Shown: positions 25,801 through 34,475, counted from the stretch's first letter. The stretch: DNA of 37,719 nt from Planctomycetota bacterium (GCA_018970165.1 JAGWWZ010000027.1:1-37719), one strand, 5' to 3'. Notes: generated by a model not told the origin, from the sequence alone. Numbers and translations: made by a program.

Positions 25801-28800
25801 AGAGGGTGGATCCGGCGGCGGTCGCATCGTCGGCGAAGGGACTCCGGAACAACTTGCTAAAAACTCTCGATCGCACACCGGAGTATCCCTCGCAAAGTAT
25901 TTCGAAGCACACACCGACAAGAAAGAGTCCGGTACTTCGCGTCCCCTCAAGGGTTCCAAAGGGAAAACCACCAAACAACTTATCCAGCAACGAAGTCCCG
26001 CCTTGGAAGATATCCGTGTTCAAGGAGCCAAGCAGCACAATCTCAAGAACATCGATATCACTGTCCCTCGCAATGCCATGACGGTTTTCTGCGGCCATAG
26101 CGGCAGCGGCAAGACTTCGATGGCCATGGATACGATCTACGCTGAGGGGCAGCGGCGTTTTGTCGAGAGTCTCAGCTCCTACACCCGGCAGTTCGTTGGA
26201 CAAATGCCCAAGCCTATCGTCGAACGCATCGATGGCTTGAGTCCTGCAGTAGCGATCGAACAGAGGGGACTTTCGCACACCCCACGCTCCACGGTCGGAA
26301 CCGTCACAGAGATCTACGACTATCTGCGAGTGTTCTTTGCTCGATTGGCCCAAATGCATTGCACGCGCTGCGATGGTCCGATCAGTTCCCAAACGATCGA
26401 TCAAATCGTCGATCGATGGCTGGAACACGGGCAACGGATATCGTCGTCACGCCCTGCAGGCGATGCAGGGGGACGCGTTCTGTTGCTGGCTCCGGTGGCT
26501 CCGGCGATGAATCAAGAACCACAGGCCTTTTTCGATGATCTGAAGCGAGAAGGCTATGCACGAGTTCGCATCAACGGGAGAACCTACGAGATCGATAACC
26601 TACCCGATCTGAATCGAAAATCGCGATTGGAGCTTCAGGTCGTTGTCGATCGCATCCAACTCGATCGGGTCGATCGCAAACGACTCTACGACAGCGTGTC
26701 CACCGCCTTGCAATTGGGCAGCGGTGTGATTCAGATGGCGATCGTTGACCCGGATCGCAAAGAGACTTTGTGGGATACACAGACATTTTCCTTGCAGCTG
26801 GCATGCGATACCTGTGGCATATCCTTTCAGCCTCTCACACCGCATCAATTCTCCTTCAATACGGGAGTCGGCTGGTGTCCGTCGTGCCAAGGGATCGGCA
26901 CGGAGGTAGGTACGGATCCGGCAGCCTTCATCGATGAATCTTTGTCGCCGCTCCAGGGCGGATTGCTTCTGTGGCCCGATCCGAAATTACCCGTCGCGGC
27001 AGGCATGTTGCGGGCTCTTGGACGGCATATGGCCTTGCCTATGGAAGCTCCGATTCGAAACTGGACGATCTCTCAACGTTCGATTCTCTTTCGCGGGTTG
27101 CCCGATCAAGAAATCGTCGTGCAAGGACGCGATATCGATCCTTCGAACCCTTCGGATGATACCGTCCTATTCTATCGGTTCCACGGAGTCTATCCCGCGC
27201 TCGAACTCCTATCCAATGCGAACCCGACCATTCGCATGCGACTGAGTGCTTATCTTGCCGATGTCCCATGCACTCAGTGCGATGGTTCGCGAATTCGTCC
27301 CGAAGCGGCACATGCTCGCTTTCGCAATTTTCGCATGGCAGACATCGTCCGCATGCCTATCGGACAACTTCTCGAGACGGTGCAGGGCTGGAAGCTTTCT
27401 CCTGTCGAGAGCAAGATTGCAGGGGAACTGGCTCGCGAAATCACTCAACGATTGCAGTTTCTTGTCGACGTCGGCTTGGAATACCTGACTATCGATCGTT
27501 CCGCAAATTCTCTCTCGGGTGGGGAATCGCAACGTATTCGCTTGGCGAGCCAATTGGGTAGTGGCCTGTCGGGTGTCTTGTATGTACTGGACGAACCAAC
27601 GATCGGATTGCACCCGCGAGACAACCGTCGCTTGATTGCGGCGATGCATCGCCTGCGCGATTTGGGCAATACGCTGCTGGTCGTGGAACACGACCGCGAT
27701 GTGATCGCTAGCAGCGATTCGATTCGGGATTTCGGCCCAGGTTCGGGACCCTACGGAGGGCAAGTCATCGCCGAAGGGAATGCACAGCATCTAGCAGCCG
27801 ACCCGCTTTCGATCACCGGTCCATTCCTGAGTGGCAAACGAAGGATTGAAATCGAGGGGGGGAGAAATGTCGAGCTCGATCGAACCGATTCGAACGGCGT
27901 GCGAGACTGGACCGAGAGGGCGAACAACCCTCATGGTTGGCTCACGGTCAAGGGTGCTGCGGAAAACACCCTCAAGTCGATCGATGTCTCTTTTCCACTT
28001 GGATCGTTGACCGCCGTCACTGGACCGAGCGGCAGCGGCAAGAGCAGTCTGATCAACGGCATCCTGTATCCAGCTCTCGCGCGAAGATTGCATCGTGCGG
28101 ATCTACAACCTGGGCCTCATCAACAGATCGAAGGGGTCGAGCAGATCAACAAAGTCTTGCAGGTCGATCAATCGCCACTTGGCAATTCCCCCACCAGTAA
28201 CCCCGCGACCTACACCGGCGTATTCGATCATATCCGTCAATTGTTTGCGCGGTTGCCGGAGGCCAAGATGCGAGGTCTCTCGGCGGGAGCCTTCAGCTTC
28301 AACGTAGGGGAGGGACGCTGCGAGAAATGTTATGGCGCGGGGCAATTATGCATCCAAATGCACTTCCTGCCCGATGTTTGGATTCCGTGCGATGCTTGCC
28401 AAGGGCGACGATACACCGAAGAAGTCCTCGCGGTGAAGTACCATGGAAACTCCATCAACGATTTGCTCAACATGTCGATCGGTCAAGCCAGAGACTTGAT
28501 GAGCGAGATCCCGAAGATCCACGGTATGCTTCAGGTTCTTTGCGAGGTCGGTCTCGATTACCTCGCACTCGGCCAAAGTGCGCCGACTCTGAGCGGTGGC
28601 GAGGCCCAGCGAGTCAAGCTAGCAGCTGAGCTGTGCCGACCCGCGACCGGCCGAAGCTTGTATCTGCTCGATGAACCTACCACCGGCTTGCACTTCGACG
28701 ACATTAACAAACTGATGATCGTTCTCGATCGTTTGGTAGCATCAGGAAACACTGTGGTTATCATCGAGCACAATCTCGAAGTGATCCGTATCGCCGACTG

Positions 28801-29119
28801 GATCATCGACTTGGGACCGGAAGCCGGGCACTCGGGAGGGCAGGTTGTATTCGCAGGCCCGCCGAGCGAACTGGTCCGCTATGCGAAAAGCTCGACCCAT
28901 TCGTCAGGTTCCACTTCGCAGCGCAAGTCGCGAGGCTCCAAGCAGCTAGTTGTGCATGAAGCCCATTCGGATTTTGATTCAGCACGCATCCGAAGCCATA
29001 CGGGCGAAGCATTGTTGCAATGGGAAGAGCGTTCTGCGGCAACGCCGACCAAGCCAACCCCCAAGCCAGCGGCCCAGCGAACTGCCAAACGAACCACCAA
29101 ACGTGTGAGCAAGGGATAA
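22874..29119 (+). CDS. uvrA: Tandem (fused double) excinuclease ABC subunit A
   Basis: The 2081-residue protein contains two complete UvrA units in one chain; normal UvrA has about 940 and works as a dimer in damage recognition with UvrB. Four ATPase sites are visible: Walker A at about 39, 711, 1074 and 1717 (all SGSGK), with matching LSGGE signatures at 559, 900, 1547 and 1906. Each half keeps its zinc-finger cysteine pairs: CPRCDS, CAKC and CPDC, then CSAC and CTAC in half one; CTRC, CDTC and CPSC, then CEKC and CDAC in half two. A basic insert lies near residue 265-300, a Lys/Ser linker joins the halves (about 1015-1050), and the C-terminal 25 residues are a Lys/Pro/Thr/Ala-rich tail. The GTG at 22874 follows GAGGCGAG; longer starts lie inside trxB. 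No stop or frameshift interrupts the fusion. Confidence 0.96.
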   Translation: MNVPIDPGQLPIVVRGAREHNLKNVDLVLPRNQFICFTGVSGSGKSSLAFDTLYAEGQRRYIESLSTYARQFVGQLPKPDVDLLSGLSPAISISQKSTGHNPRSTVGTITELTDFLRVLFARCGTGFCPRCDSQITSQTRDQMVERIATLDPNVTYLFLAPVVRGQKGEHKDLLEDLRRAGFNRARVDGTIISLSDSIVLERYNKHDIELIVDRIAVGQSSRQRIAEAVDQALRFGEGTMLLSPLILKSSLQSGANADDESLEGQETKAPRKTKKKASREQAAELGPASTSKDQFISDPRRDIVFSQSYACAKCGVSYPPPTPQLLSFNSPQGACPDCEGLGYNQRFAEDLLITDASISVKNGAIELIGKLSNMAKWMRKAISTYSKLITYRLKAKKDLITVPVEQWSNEERRAILHGLPPLQVACTRAGSRTGVFSGICNELLDIYRQTTNPMFKARFEKFMRVDLCGECEGTRLNPQARTLRIKSKAKAFRSKPWMSIGDVSQLSIEQASDFFSSIELDATQAVIATEAIKEVRLRLQFLLDVGLGYLSLDRTAPTLSGGESQRIRLASQIGAGLVGVLYVLDEPSIGLHPRDNDRLLSSLKRLRDLGNTLIVVEHDEDTMRAADTLVDFGPGPGVRGGELIAIGPLEEIAKNKKSLTGDFLSRRSVIDRPKARRKGSGKSLRLLGCAHNNLQGIDVDFPLGCLIAVTGVSGSGKSSLVTDILTPALRNALNRADDTPGKHRGIEGLEHLDKIIDIDQSPIGRTPRSNPATYTKVFDEIRDLFSELPESRRRGFEKGVFSFNTEHGRCSACEGHGAIRLDMEFLADLWVPCTACEGKRYDRATLQVLFKGKSIADCLDLDIQQALEHFSAFPKIVDKLQTLSDVGLEYLKLGQPSPTLSGGEAQRIKLSRELCKRSTGRTLYVLDEPTTGLHFHDINLLLRVLQSLVDRGNTVVVVEHNLDLIQAADWIIDLGPEGGSGGGRIVGEGTPEQLAKNSRSHTGVSLAKYFEAHTDKKESGTSRPLKGSKGKTTKQLIQQRSPALEDIRVQGAKQHNLKNIDITVPRNAMTVFCGHSGSGKTSMAMDTIYAEGQRRFVESLSSYTRQFVGQMPKPIVERIDGLSPAVAIEQRGLSHTPRSTVGTVTEIYDYLRVFFARLAQMHCTRCDGPISSQTIDQIVDRWLEHGQRISSSRPAGDAGGRVLLLAPVAPAMNQEPQAFFDDLKREGYARVRINGRTYEIDNLPDLNRKSRLELQVVVDRIQLDRVDRKRLYDSVSTALQLGSGVIQMAIVDPDRKETLWDTQTFSLQLACDTCGISFQPLTPHQFSFNTGVGWCPSCQGIGTEVGTDPAAFIDESLSPLQGGLLLWPDPKLPVAAGMLRALGRHMALPMEAPIRNWTISQRSILFRGLPDQEIVVQGRDIDPSNPSDDTVLFYRFHGVYPALELLSNANPTIRMRLSAYLADVPCTQCDGSRIRPEAAHARFRNFRMADIVRMPIGQLLETVQGWKLSPVESKIAGELAREITQRLQFLVDVGLEYLTIDRSANSLSGGESQRIRLASQLGSGLSGVLYVLDEPTIGLHPRDNRRLIAAMHRLRDLGNTLLVVEHDRDVIASSDSIRDFGPGSGPYGGQVIAEGNAQHLAADPLSITGPFLSGKRRIEIEGGRNVELDRTDSNGVRDWTERANNPHGWLTVKGAAENTLKSIDVSFPLGSLTAVTGPSGSGKSSLINGILYPALARRLHRADLQPGPHQQIEGVEQINKVLQVDQSPLGNSPTSNPATYTGVFDHIRQLFARLPEAKMRGLSAGAFSFNVGEGRCEKCYGAGQLCIQMHFLPDVWIPCDACQGRRYTEEVLAVKYHGNSINDLLNMSIGQARDLMSEIPKIHGMLQVLCEVGLDYLALGQSAPTLSGGEAQRVKLAAELCRPATGRSLYLLDEPTTGLHFDDINKLMIVLDRLVASGNTVVIIEHNLEVIRIADWIIDLGPEAGHSGGQVVFAGPPSELVRYAKSSTHSSGSTSQRKSRGSKQLVVHEAHSDFDSARIRSHTGEALLQWEERSAATPTKPTPKPAAQRTAKRTTKRVSKG

Positions 29120-29124
29120 CTTGC
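29107..29124 (+). repeat. Hairpin over the uvrA stop codon
   Basis: AGCAAG (29107-29112) and CTTGCT (29119-29124) form a perfect six-base stem with the uvrA TAA in its loop. It overlaps the candidate -10 of the sulfatase gene. No T run follows, so a terminator role is uncertain. Confidence 0.35.
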
Positions 29125-29129
29125 TACAA
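29121..29129 (+). promoter_or_regulatory. Candidate extended -10 promoter of the sulfatase gene
   Basis: TGCTACAAT carries the TGn extension and five of six -10 bases, 79 bases before the ATG at 29208. No recognisable -35 box lies upstream, which is tolerable for an extended -10 promoter. Confidence 0.45.
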
Positions 29130-29135
29130 TCGGTG

Positions 29136-29164
29136 CCCGGGTTTGTGATGGCCGGGTTTGTGAT
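29136..29164. repeat. Two-copy tandem repeat upstream of the sulfatase
   Basis: CCGGGTTTGTGATG is present at 29136-29149 and 29151-29164 with a 15-base period. It lies in the presumed leader between the candidate promoter and the sulfatase start. Confidence 0.7.
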
Positions 29165-29207
29165 GAGCTGCGAGATTCTTCCTTCCATTGGCTTAAAAGG
29201 TCTATCC

Positions 29208-30692
29208 ATGCGACTGATCTCATTAGTCTACGTTGCGTTCCTGTATGTTCTCTTCCTAGATCCGTTGCAGGCAGATGAATCCAAGAATGTTTTGTTCATC
29301 GTGTCAGATGATCTCAATAACAAGCTCGGTTGCTACGGCGATCCACTTGCAATTTCGCCGAACATCGATCGGTTGGCCGCGCGGGGAACACGCTTCGATC
29401 GGGCCTATTGCACCTTTCCTTTATGCGGTCCGAGTCGCAATTCGATCTTGACCGGCCTCTACCCCAACAGCACCGGGATCTACAACAACGGTCAAATCTT
29501 CCGGCAAACGATCCCCAAGCAAGCCAGCCTGCCGCACGCGCTTCGCCGCGTGGGCTACTTCGCGGGGCGCATCGGCAAGATGTATCACTACAATGTGCCC
29601 AGTTCGGTTGGTACCAACGGCCACGATGATCCCGCGAGTTGGGAGTTGGAACTCAATCCCGCCGGCATCGATCGTTTGTTGGAGGAACCCAATATCACCA
29701 CGCTCATCCCGAAACAGTTCGGCGGGACTTTGAGTTGGTACGCGTCCCCTGCACCTACTTCGCAACATACCGATGCGATGCAAGCCAAGGACGCGGTCTG
29801 GGTGCTGGAGCGATTCGCTAAAGAGCGAGATAGACCCTTTTTCCTCGGGCTTGGTTTCTTTCGACCGCATACTCCCTACGTTGCCCCGCGAAAGTACTTT
29901 GATCTCCACGACCCAAAGAAATTCACCCTGGTGAGCGATGTTGAAGCAGATCGAAAGGACATCCCTCGACCTGGCTTGGCTAGCGGGAAGAAAGAACAGG
30001 ACGAGATGACCGATGCGCAGCGCCGCGAAGCGTTGCAAGCATACTACGCCAGTGTCACATTCATGGATGAACAAGTCGGCATCGTTCTCGATGCGCTCGA
30101 TCGCCTGGATTTGCGCGACAGCACCATGATCATCTTCACCAGCGATCATGGTTATCATCTGGGTGAACATGGGCTCTGGCAAAAGATGAGTTTGTTTGAG
30201 GAGAGCGCGCGAGTGCCACTGATTGTTGTTGCGCCGGGCATATCAAAACCCGGTACCGCAGTCGGTGCTCCAGTATCGCAAGTCGATATCGCTCCCAGTG
30301 CGTTCGAGTGGACGGGAAGTTCCGCACCAAGCAACATCCAAGGCCAAAGCCTGATGCCGATGCTGCGCGATCCGTCGGCCACAGGGCGAGGATGGGCGAT
30401 GACGCAGGTTTCGCGTGGCGGCCAGAACGATCCGTTCTTCGGGTACTCGCTTCGCACTACTCGCTATCGTTACACGGAGTGGGACGGTGGATCGCGTGGT
30501 CGCGAGTTGTACGACCACGATCAAGATCCAGGCGAGCGCGCGAACCTCGCGGAGTCGGCAGACCATCAATCGATCGTCCAAGAGTTGCAGACCACCCTGC
30601 GCGACGCAGTCCAAGCCAGTTTTCCCGCCTCGGGCAAAGCTCCCGAGCTCAAGCCCCTGAACTGGTCCCCCAGCCTCACCGACGTCGACTGA
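29208..30692 (+). CDS. Secreted sulfatase, iduronate-2-sulfatase-like
   Basis: The 494-residue protein hydrolyses sulfate esters, probably on a sulfated polysaccharide. The start ATG 29208 follows AAAAGG at a good distance and opens with a signal peptide (MRLISLVYVAFLYVLFLDPL, cleavage near QADES). Metal-binding D34/D35 lie in IVSDDLNN. The active-site cysteine is C73 in CGPSRNSILTG, the C-x-P-S-R motif matured to formylglycine by a sulfatase-modifying enzyme encoded elsewhere. FTSDHGYHLGEHGLWQK is the second metal and active-site block. FPLCGPSRNSILTGLYPNST and the overall length fit the iduronate-2-sulfatase-like subfamily (S1_7) common in planctomycetes. It follows uvrA by 88 bases and is likely transcribed from its own promoter. 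The natural substrate is not predictable. Confidence 0.93.
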   Translation: MRLISLVYVAFLYVLFLDPLQADESKNVLFIVSDDLNNKLGCYGDPLAISPNIDRLAARGTRFDRAYCTFPLCGPSRNSILTGLYPNSTGIYNNGQIFRQTIPKQASLPHALRRVGYFAGRIGKMYHYNVPSSVGTNGHDDPASWELELNPAGIDRLLEEPNITTLIPKQFGGTLSWYASPAPTSQHTDAMQAKDAVWVLERFAKERDRPFFLGLGFFRPHTPYVAPRKYFDLHDPKKFTLVSDVEADRKDIPRPGLASGKKEQDEMTDAQRREALQAYYASVTFMDEQVGIVLDALDRLDLRDSTMIIFTSDHGYHLGEHGLWQKMSLFEESARVPLIVVAPGISKPGTAVGAPVSQVDIAPSAFEWTGSSAPSNIQGQSLMPMLRDPSATGRGWAMTQVSRGGQNDPFFGYSLRTTRYRYTEWDGGSRGRELYDHDQDPGERANLAESADHQSIVQELQTTLRDAVQASFPASGKAPELKPLNWSPSLTDVD

Positions 30693-30871
30693 TCCCACCA
30701 AGCCACCGTATATAACGCCGCCAGACGCTGAGTCTTCGAAGGGCGTGCTGCGAGAGCCAAGGCACCGGCACCTTCTCCACGTCCATCGCAAAGCCTCTGG
30801 ACGTGCCACCCGCCCCAACCATTCGCCATCGAACGAACCCAGTGATCTCGCCTGCAGCTACAGGTAAACGA

Positions 30872-31636
30872 CTATCCCGGTACCGCGACTCGCTCGATGT
30901 CGATTTGATGAGGTCGCGATTGATGAAAGCAGATCATGTTCTTGGAAACGAGATTCCCAAAAATATCTTCTGAATTCCCAGCGAAGTTGTTCGGGTTGAA
31001 ATACGGAGGCAGATGCCAATACATGGCATAGCCAAACTGATCGAGCGTGCGAATCAGATCATCGGACCGATCCTTGCGATCGTTTTCTACATAAATCACC
31101 GGCTTGTATTTGTCGATGGTCTTCTGCCCCCCGAGCAATGCCTCTCGCTCCATCCCCTCAACATCGAGCTTAAGAAAATCGCAAGCATTCAAATCCAGCG
31201 AATCGATGGTAACCAACGGAACTTTCTCCCCACGCGTAAAGGTTCCTAAACCCAGACCGCCAAAGTTGTTTTCCGACTGATAATCCAAGAACGGGACAAT
31301 AATCGACCCCGCCTCCGAACCGACAGCCTGCTGGTAACAGTGGACATTCAGCAGACTGTTGAGAGCAATATTTGCACAGAGGTTTTGAAAAACGACTCGC
31401 TGCGGCTCAAACGCGATCACACTTCCTTTGGGGCCCACCCACTGTGCTAGTGGGACGGAATGTGTGCCGATGTTGGCCCCAACCTCAACAACAGTATTCC
31501 CAGGCCGAACAATTTGTCGGAAGACATCGCACTCACCCTCGGAGAATTCACCATATACCTGCAACGAACGACCGATATACCGATCGAACCGGTTGAACAG
31601 CATTTGGCCGTAACGACATATTTTCAATTCATTCAT
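30872..31636 (-). CDS. FkbM family methyltransferase
   Basis: The 254-residue protein is an AdoMet-dependent class I methyltransferase of the FkbM type. The cofactor motif is TVVEVGANIGTHS (48-60), followed by GSVIAFEPQRVVFQNLCANI (motif II with its acidic residue) and FLKLDVEGMEREAL, a hallmark of FkbM proteins. FkbM enzymes O-methylate sugars or small molecules, often in polysaccharide or natural-product clusters, but no such cluster is adjacent. The start ATG 31636 has AAGGA five bases upstream. No signal peptide or membrane helix is seen. The acceptor is unknown. Confidence 0.9.
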   Translation of the reverse strand: MNELKICRYGQMLFNRFDRYIGRSLQVYGEFSEGECDVFRQIVRPGNTVVEVGANIGTHSVPLAQWVGPKGSVIAFEPQRVVFQNLCANIALNSLLNVHCYQQAVGSEAGSIIVPFLDYQSENNFGGLGLGTFTRGEKVPLVTIDSLDLNACDFLKLDVEGMEREALLGGQKTIDKYKPVIYVENDRKDRSDDLIRTLDQFGYAMYWHLPPYFNPNNFAGNSEDIFGNLVSKNMICFHQSRPHQIDIERVAVPG

Positions 31637-32136
31637 CGTCCTTAACTCCCTTCACGGTTTCCTTACTGTTCCTATGATGGATGAAATATTGGTAAAACGA
31701 CAACCTGGAGAAAAGAGCAATACACAATGCCTGTCGATTCTCGGATACAGTCATTGCCAGCGATCCAGAGAGATGGAGGGATCCTTCAGATTAACTTCAA
31801 CGACACCTGCGGCAACCAGAGATCGATCTTGTCCTGAGAGGTTGCGGGAGCTACCAGGGTTCCCATCGGCCAAGCAAGGACGTGCATGGACTAGCGATCT
31901 AGCCCCATTTGTGTGCTCCTCATCGATTGTTTTGCCTTCGGCGTGCTTCGCTTCTACGTATCGAGATGAAACAGTATACCACGACGATATTCGTTCCGTT
32001 TTTCGATTCCGTGAGGGTCGGCGTTTTCCATGTCCGATGAGTTAGTTGTCCGATGCCGGACTAGTCAAAATCGAGCGTTGCATTTAGAACCATGGAGAAG
32101 CGTTTCTTCGATTCCGTTCTCCTGTAGGTTATTCCA
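31637..32136. other. 500-base region without a convincing gene
   Basis: This region separates the divergent FkbM and argH genes and should contain both promoters, but no near-consensus -35/-10 pair with correct spacing was found. A plus-strand open frame at 31674-32045 codes for a low-similarity, Ser/Arg-rich peptide with no domain pattern and no good ribosome binding site, so it was not called. No tRNA, hairpin terminator or repeat array was recognised. Confidence 0.5.
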
Positions 32137-33516
32137 GTGGCTTCCCCATCCCGTAGCGGCGTATTCTCCGATTCCATGGACGATGCCTTGGCCCGTTTTA
32201 GCGAGAGTATCTCGTTCGATTACCGGCTCTACAAGCACGATATCCGCGGCTCAATCGCGCACGCCACCATGCTTTGTCGGCAGGGCTTGCTGGCCCCCGA
32301 CGAACTGTCGGCTATCGAACGGGAACTCAAGGCCATCGAAGCCCGTTTCGATCAGGGCGAATTCCCCTTCCGAATCGAACTCGAAGATATCCACATGCAC
32401 ATCGAGCATGCGCTCATCGAAGCTCTTGGGGATGTGGGACGCAAACTCCACACGGGGCGATCTCGCAACGATCAAGTCGCGACCGATCTGCGGCTGTGGG
32501 TCCGGGATGCTCTGGATCGCGTCGATCAACTGCTCATCGAACTGCAGCGAGCGTTTCTCAGTCGCTGCGATCGCGATGCGGGAGTCATCATCCCCGCCTA
32601 CACGCACTTGCAACGCGCTCAGCCCGTCTTGGCATCGCATTATTGGCTTGCCTATATCGAGAAACTCGAACGAGACCGAGCACGCGTGGCCGACTGTCGA
32701 CGACGAGTCAACATCAGTCCTCTCGGTGGGGCTGCCGTTGCAGGGACCAGTATTCCCATCGATCGGCACTACACTGCCGAACTGTTGGGATTTGAATCAG
32801 TAGCCGGCAACAGCATCGATATCAGCAGCGATCGAGATTTCGCCGTCGAGTCGGTCTTTGTGCTGTCCCTGATCGGCTTGCATTTGAGTGGATGGGCGGA
32901 AGAATGGATCCTGTGGTCCACCACGGAATTCGGATTCCTGAAATTGCCCCAGCGTTACTGTACCGGCAGCTCGATCATGCCGCAAAAAGTCAATCCCGAT
33001 ACGCTCGAGCTGACCCGAGGTAAATCGGCTCGCGTGGTCGGCAATCTGCAATCGCTTCTCGTTCTGCTAAAGGGACTGCCACTGGCCTACAATCGCGATC
33101 TGCAAGAAGACAAGCCTCCTTTGTTCGATGCGTTTGACACGGTGATGGCATGCTTGGAAATGGCCGCTCCCATCGTGAGAGATTCCGAGTTGCAAGCGGA
33201 ATCGATTTCATCTCGCATGGACCAAGGATACCTCGATGCGACCGCATTGATGGAAGCTCTTATTCAACGCGGCATCCCGCAACGGACAGCGCATCATCAA
33301 GTCGGTGCACTTGTTGCAATTGCCAAGAAGCGCGGCGTTCCACTGATCGAATTGACCGATAACGAATTGCATCAAGTCGATCCGAGTTTTGATGCATCCC
33401 TGCGAAGCAGCCTATCGATCCAGGGCGCGGTCGCATCCTATCGTTCGGCAGGTTCGAGCCATCCCGAACATGTGGCCCAGCAAATCCATCGCTGGAAATC
33501 TCACTTGGAGAAGTGA
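32137..33516 (+). CDS. argH: Argininosuccinate lyase
   Basis: The 459-residue protein cleaves argininosuccinate into arginine and fumarate, the last step of arginine synthesis. It belongs to the fumarase/aspartase superfamily. Conserved blocks are YKHDIRGSIAHATML, HTGRSRNDQVATD (from H105), TYTHLQRAQPV-type sequence at YTHLQRAQPVLASHYW, and the mobile signature loop GSSIMPQKVNPD (277-288) with its catalytic serine. Length is standard. The GTG start at 32137, after TAGG, aligns with the usual N-terminus (SRSGVFSDSMDDALARFSES); no upstream ATG fits. It overlaps the convergent cytochrome gene by 16 bases. Other arg genes are not nearby. Confidence 0.96.
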   Translation: MASPSRSGVFSDSMDDALARFSESISFDYRLYKHDIRGSIAHATMLCRQGLLAPDELSAIERELKAIEARFDQGEFPFRIELEDIHMHIEHALIEALGDVGRKLHTGRSRNDQVATDLRLWVRDALDRVDQLLIELQRAFLSRCDRDAGVIIPAYTHLQRAQPVLASHYWLAYIEKLERDRARVADCRRRVNISPLGGAAVAGTSIPIDRHYTAELLGFESVAGNSIDISSDRDFAVESVFVLSLIGLHLSGWAEEWILWSTTEFGFLKLPQRYCTGSSIMPQKVNPDTLELTRGKSARVVGNLQSLLVLLKGLPLAYNRDLQEDKPPLFDAFDTVMACLEMAAPIVRDSELQAESISSRMDQGYLDATALMEALIQRGIPQRTAHHQVGALVAIAKKRGVPLIELTDNELHQVDPSFDASLRSSLSIQGAVASYRSAGSSHPEHVAQQIHRWKSHLEK

Positions 33517-34475
33517 GACATCGCTTTTCCAATCAGATCGCCGTAAACAAGCTCGCCCCCCTCGTGCCCGACCCATCCGACGAGGACAGCAAGTACAAGC
33601 ACGCCAATCCGCCAGAAATGCCCCGGTCGTGTTCCATCGCTTTGACGATTTCGCCAACCCGCGATAACGACGACCAGACCGACGATCGCAACCGCAGATC
33701 CGATCCAGCGATGTAGGAAGATACTCGCTTCTTCCTCCGATGAGCTGGAGGACATCATCTTGGTCCAGTCTCCATAACCTCGACTTTCCGCAAACGACCA
33801 GCCGAGCACTGCTGTGACAATCGAAAATAGAAATCCAAGGACCAAGCAATTGAATGCGAACTGCGCATAACGATCGCCGAGTACATAGGAAAGAAGGACA
33901 CTCCCTGCCGAAATAATGATAAGTGCAATCGGAAAATGGACGATCGCAGGATGCAGATACCCAATGGCGCGGTACCACGCGGGGGACCCATCCGCAACTT
34001 CGTTCACCGCAACAGGGGTGGGCTTGTCGGCAATAGTCGCTCCCTCCGGCCAATCGGCTCCCTCGTCCATCCACAGTTTCAGGATCGCCAATTCTCCGGT
34101 TGGCAAGGGACCATCGGGAGGCATTCGCAAACTTGGCTCCGAAAGAGTAGCGGCAGGTGCAACCAGGTAATCCGTCCAGAGTGAACTGTCAGCCGCAGAG
34201 CCTGCGGTGACGAAGCCCATGACCGCTTCTCGATCGCCCACGACAAAACCATTCTTTGCTTTCTCTCCCTCGTGGCACTCCGCGCATCGCTTCAAGAGGA
34301 TCGGTGCGACGACTCGTGAAAAATCAATCACTTTGCCTCCAGGAGCCGGTGCCTGCTGGGTTGGCTCTTTCCCGGCCTGCTCTTGGCCGTGCGTGGGGAA
34401 GCTTGCAAGGAATCCAAGAAATAGCGAACCCACCCAAGAGATGAGTCCAAGCGTTTTGTAACTTCGGTGCAGCAT
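33501..34475 (-). CDS. Planctomycete-type c-type cytochrome membrane protein with DUF2231-like domain
   Basis: From ATG 34475 the protein has 324 residues: a signal peptide or anchor (LISWVGSLFLGFLASF), a cytochrome-c-like domain with heme motif CAECH (64-68) and a distal Met region in SLRMPPDGPLP, and then a four-helix membrane domain opening with YLHPAIVHFPIALIIIS, the mark of DUF2231-type modules. The CAECH context (ILLKRCAECHEG) is the planctomycete cytochrome C motif found in many proteins of this phylum. An electron-transfer or sensor role at the periplasmic face is likely, but partners are unknown. A GTG at 34502 would add nine residues. It follows the esterase gene by 40 bases and overlaps argH by 16. 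Confidence 0.87.
   Translation of the reverse strand: MLHRSYKTLGLISWVGSLFLGFLASFPTHGQEQAGKEPTQQAPAPGGKVIDFSRVVAPILLKRCAECHEGEKAKNGFVVGDREAVMGFVTAGSAADSSLWTDYLVAPAATLSEPSLRMPPDGPLPTGELAILKLWMDEGADWPEGATIADKPTPVAVNEVADGSPAWYRAIGYLHPAIVHFPIALIIISAGSVLLSYVLGDRYAQFAFNCLVLGFLFSIVTAVLGWSFAESRGYGDWTKMMSSSSSEEEASIFLHRWIGSAVAIVGLVVVIAGWRNRQSDGTRPGHFWRIGVLVLAVLVGWVGHEGGELVYGDLIGKAMSHFSK

Noticed and set aside
25358-26434. Long minus-strand open frame (358 codons) inside uvrA
   Set aside because: It is antisense to a strongly conserved part of UvrA; long shadow frames are common in GC-rich coding DNA, and its translation shows no family features.
31674-32045. Plus-strand open frame of 123 codons between FkbM and argH genes
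   Set aside because: Composition is irregular, no domain pattern or ribosome binding site is seen, and it overlaps the expected promoter regions.
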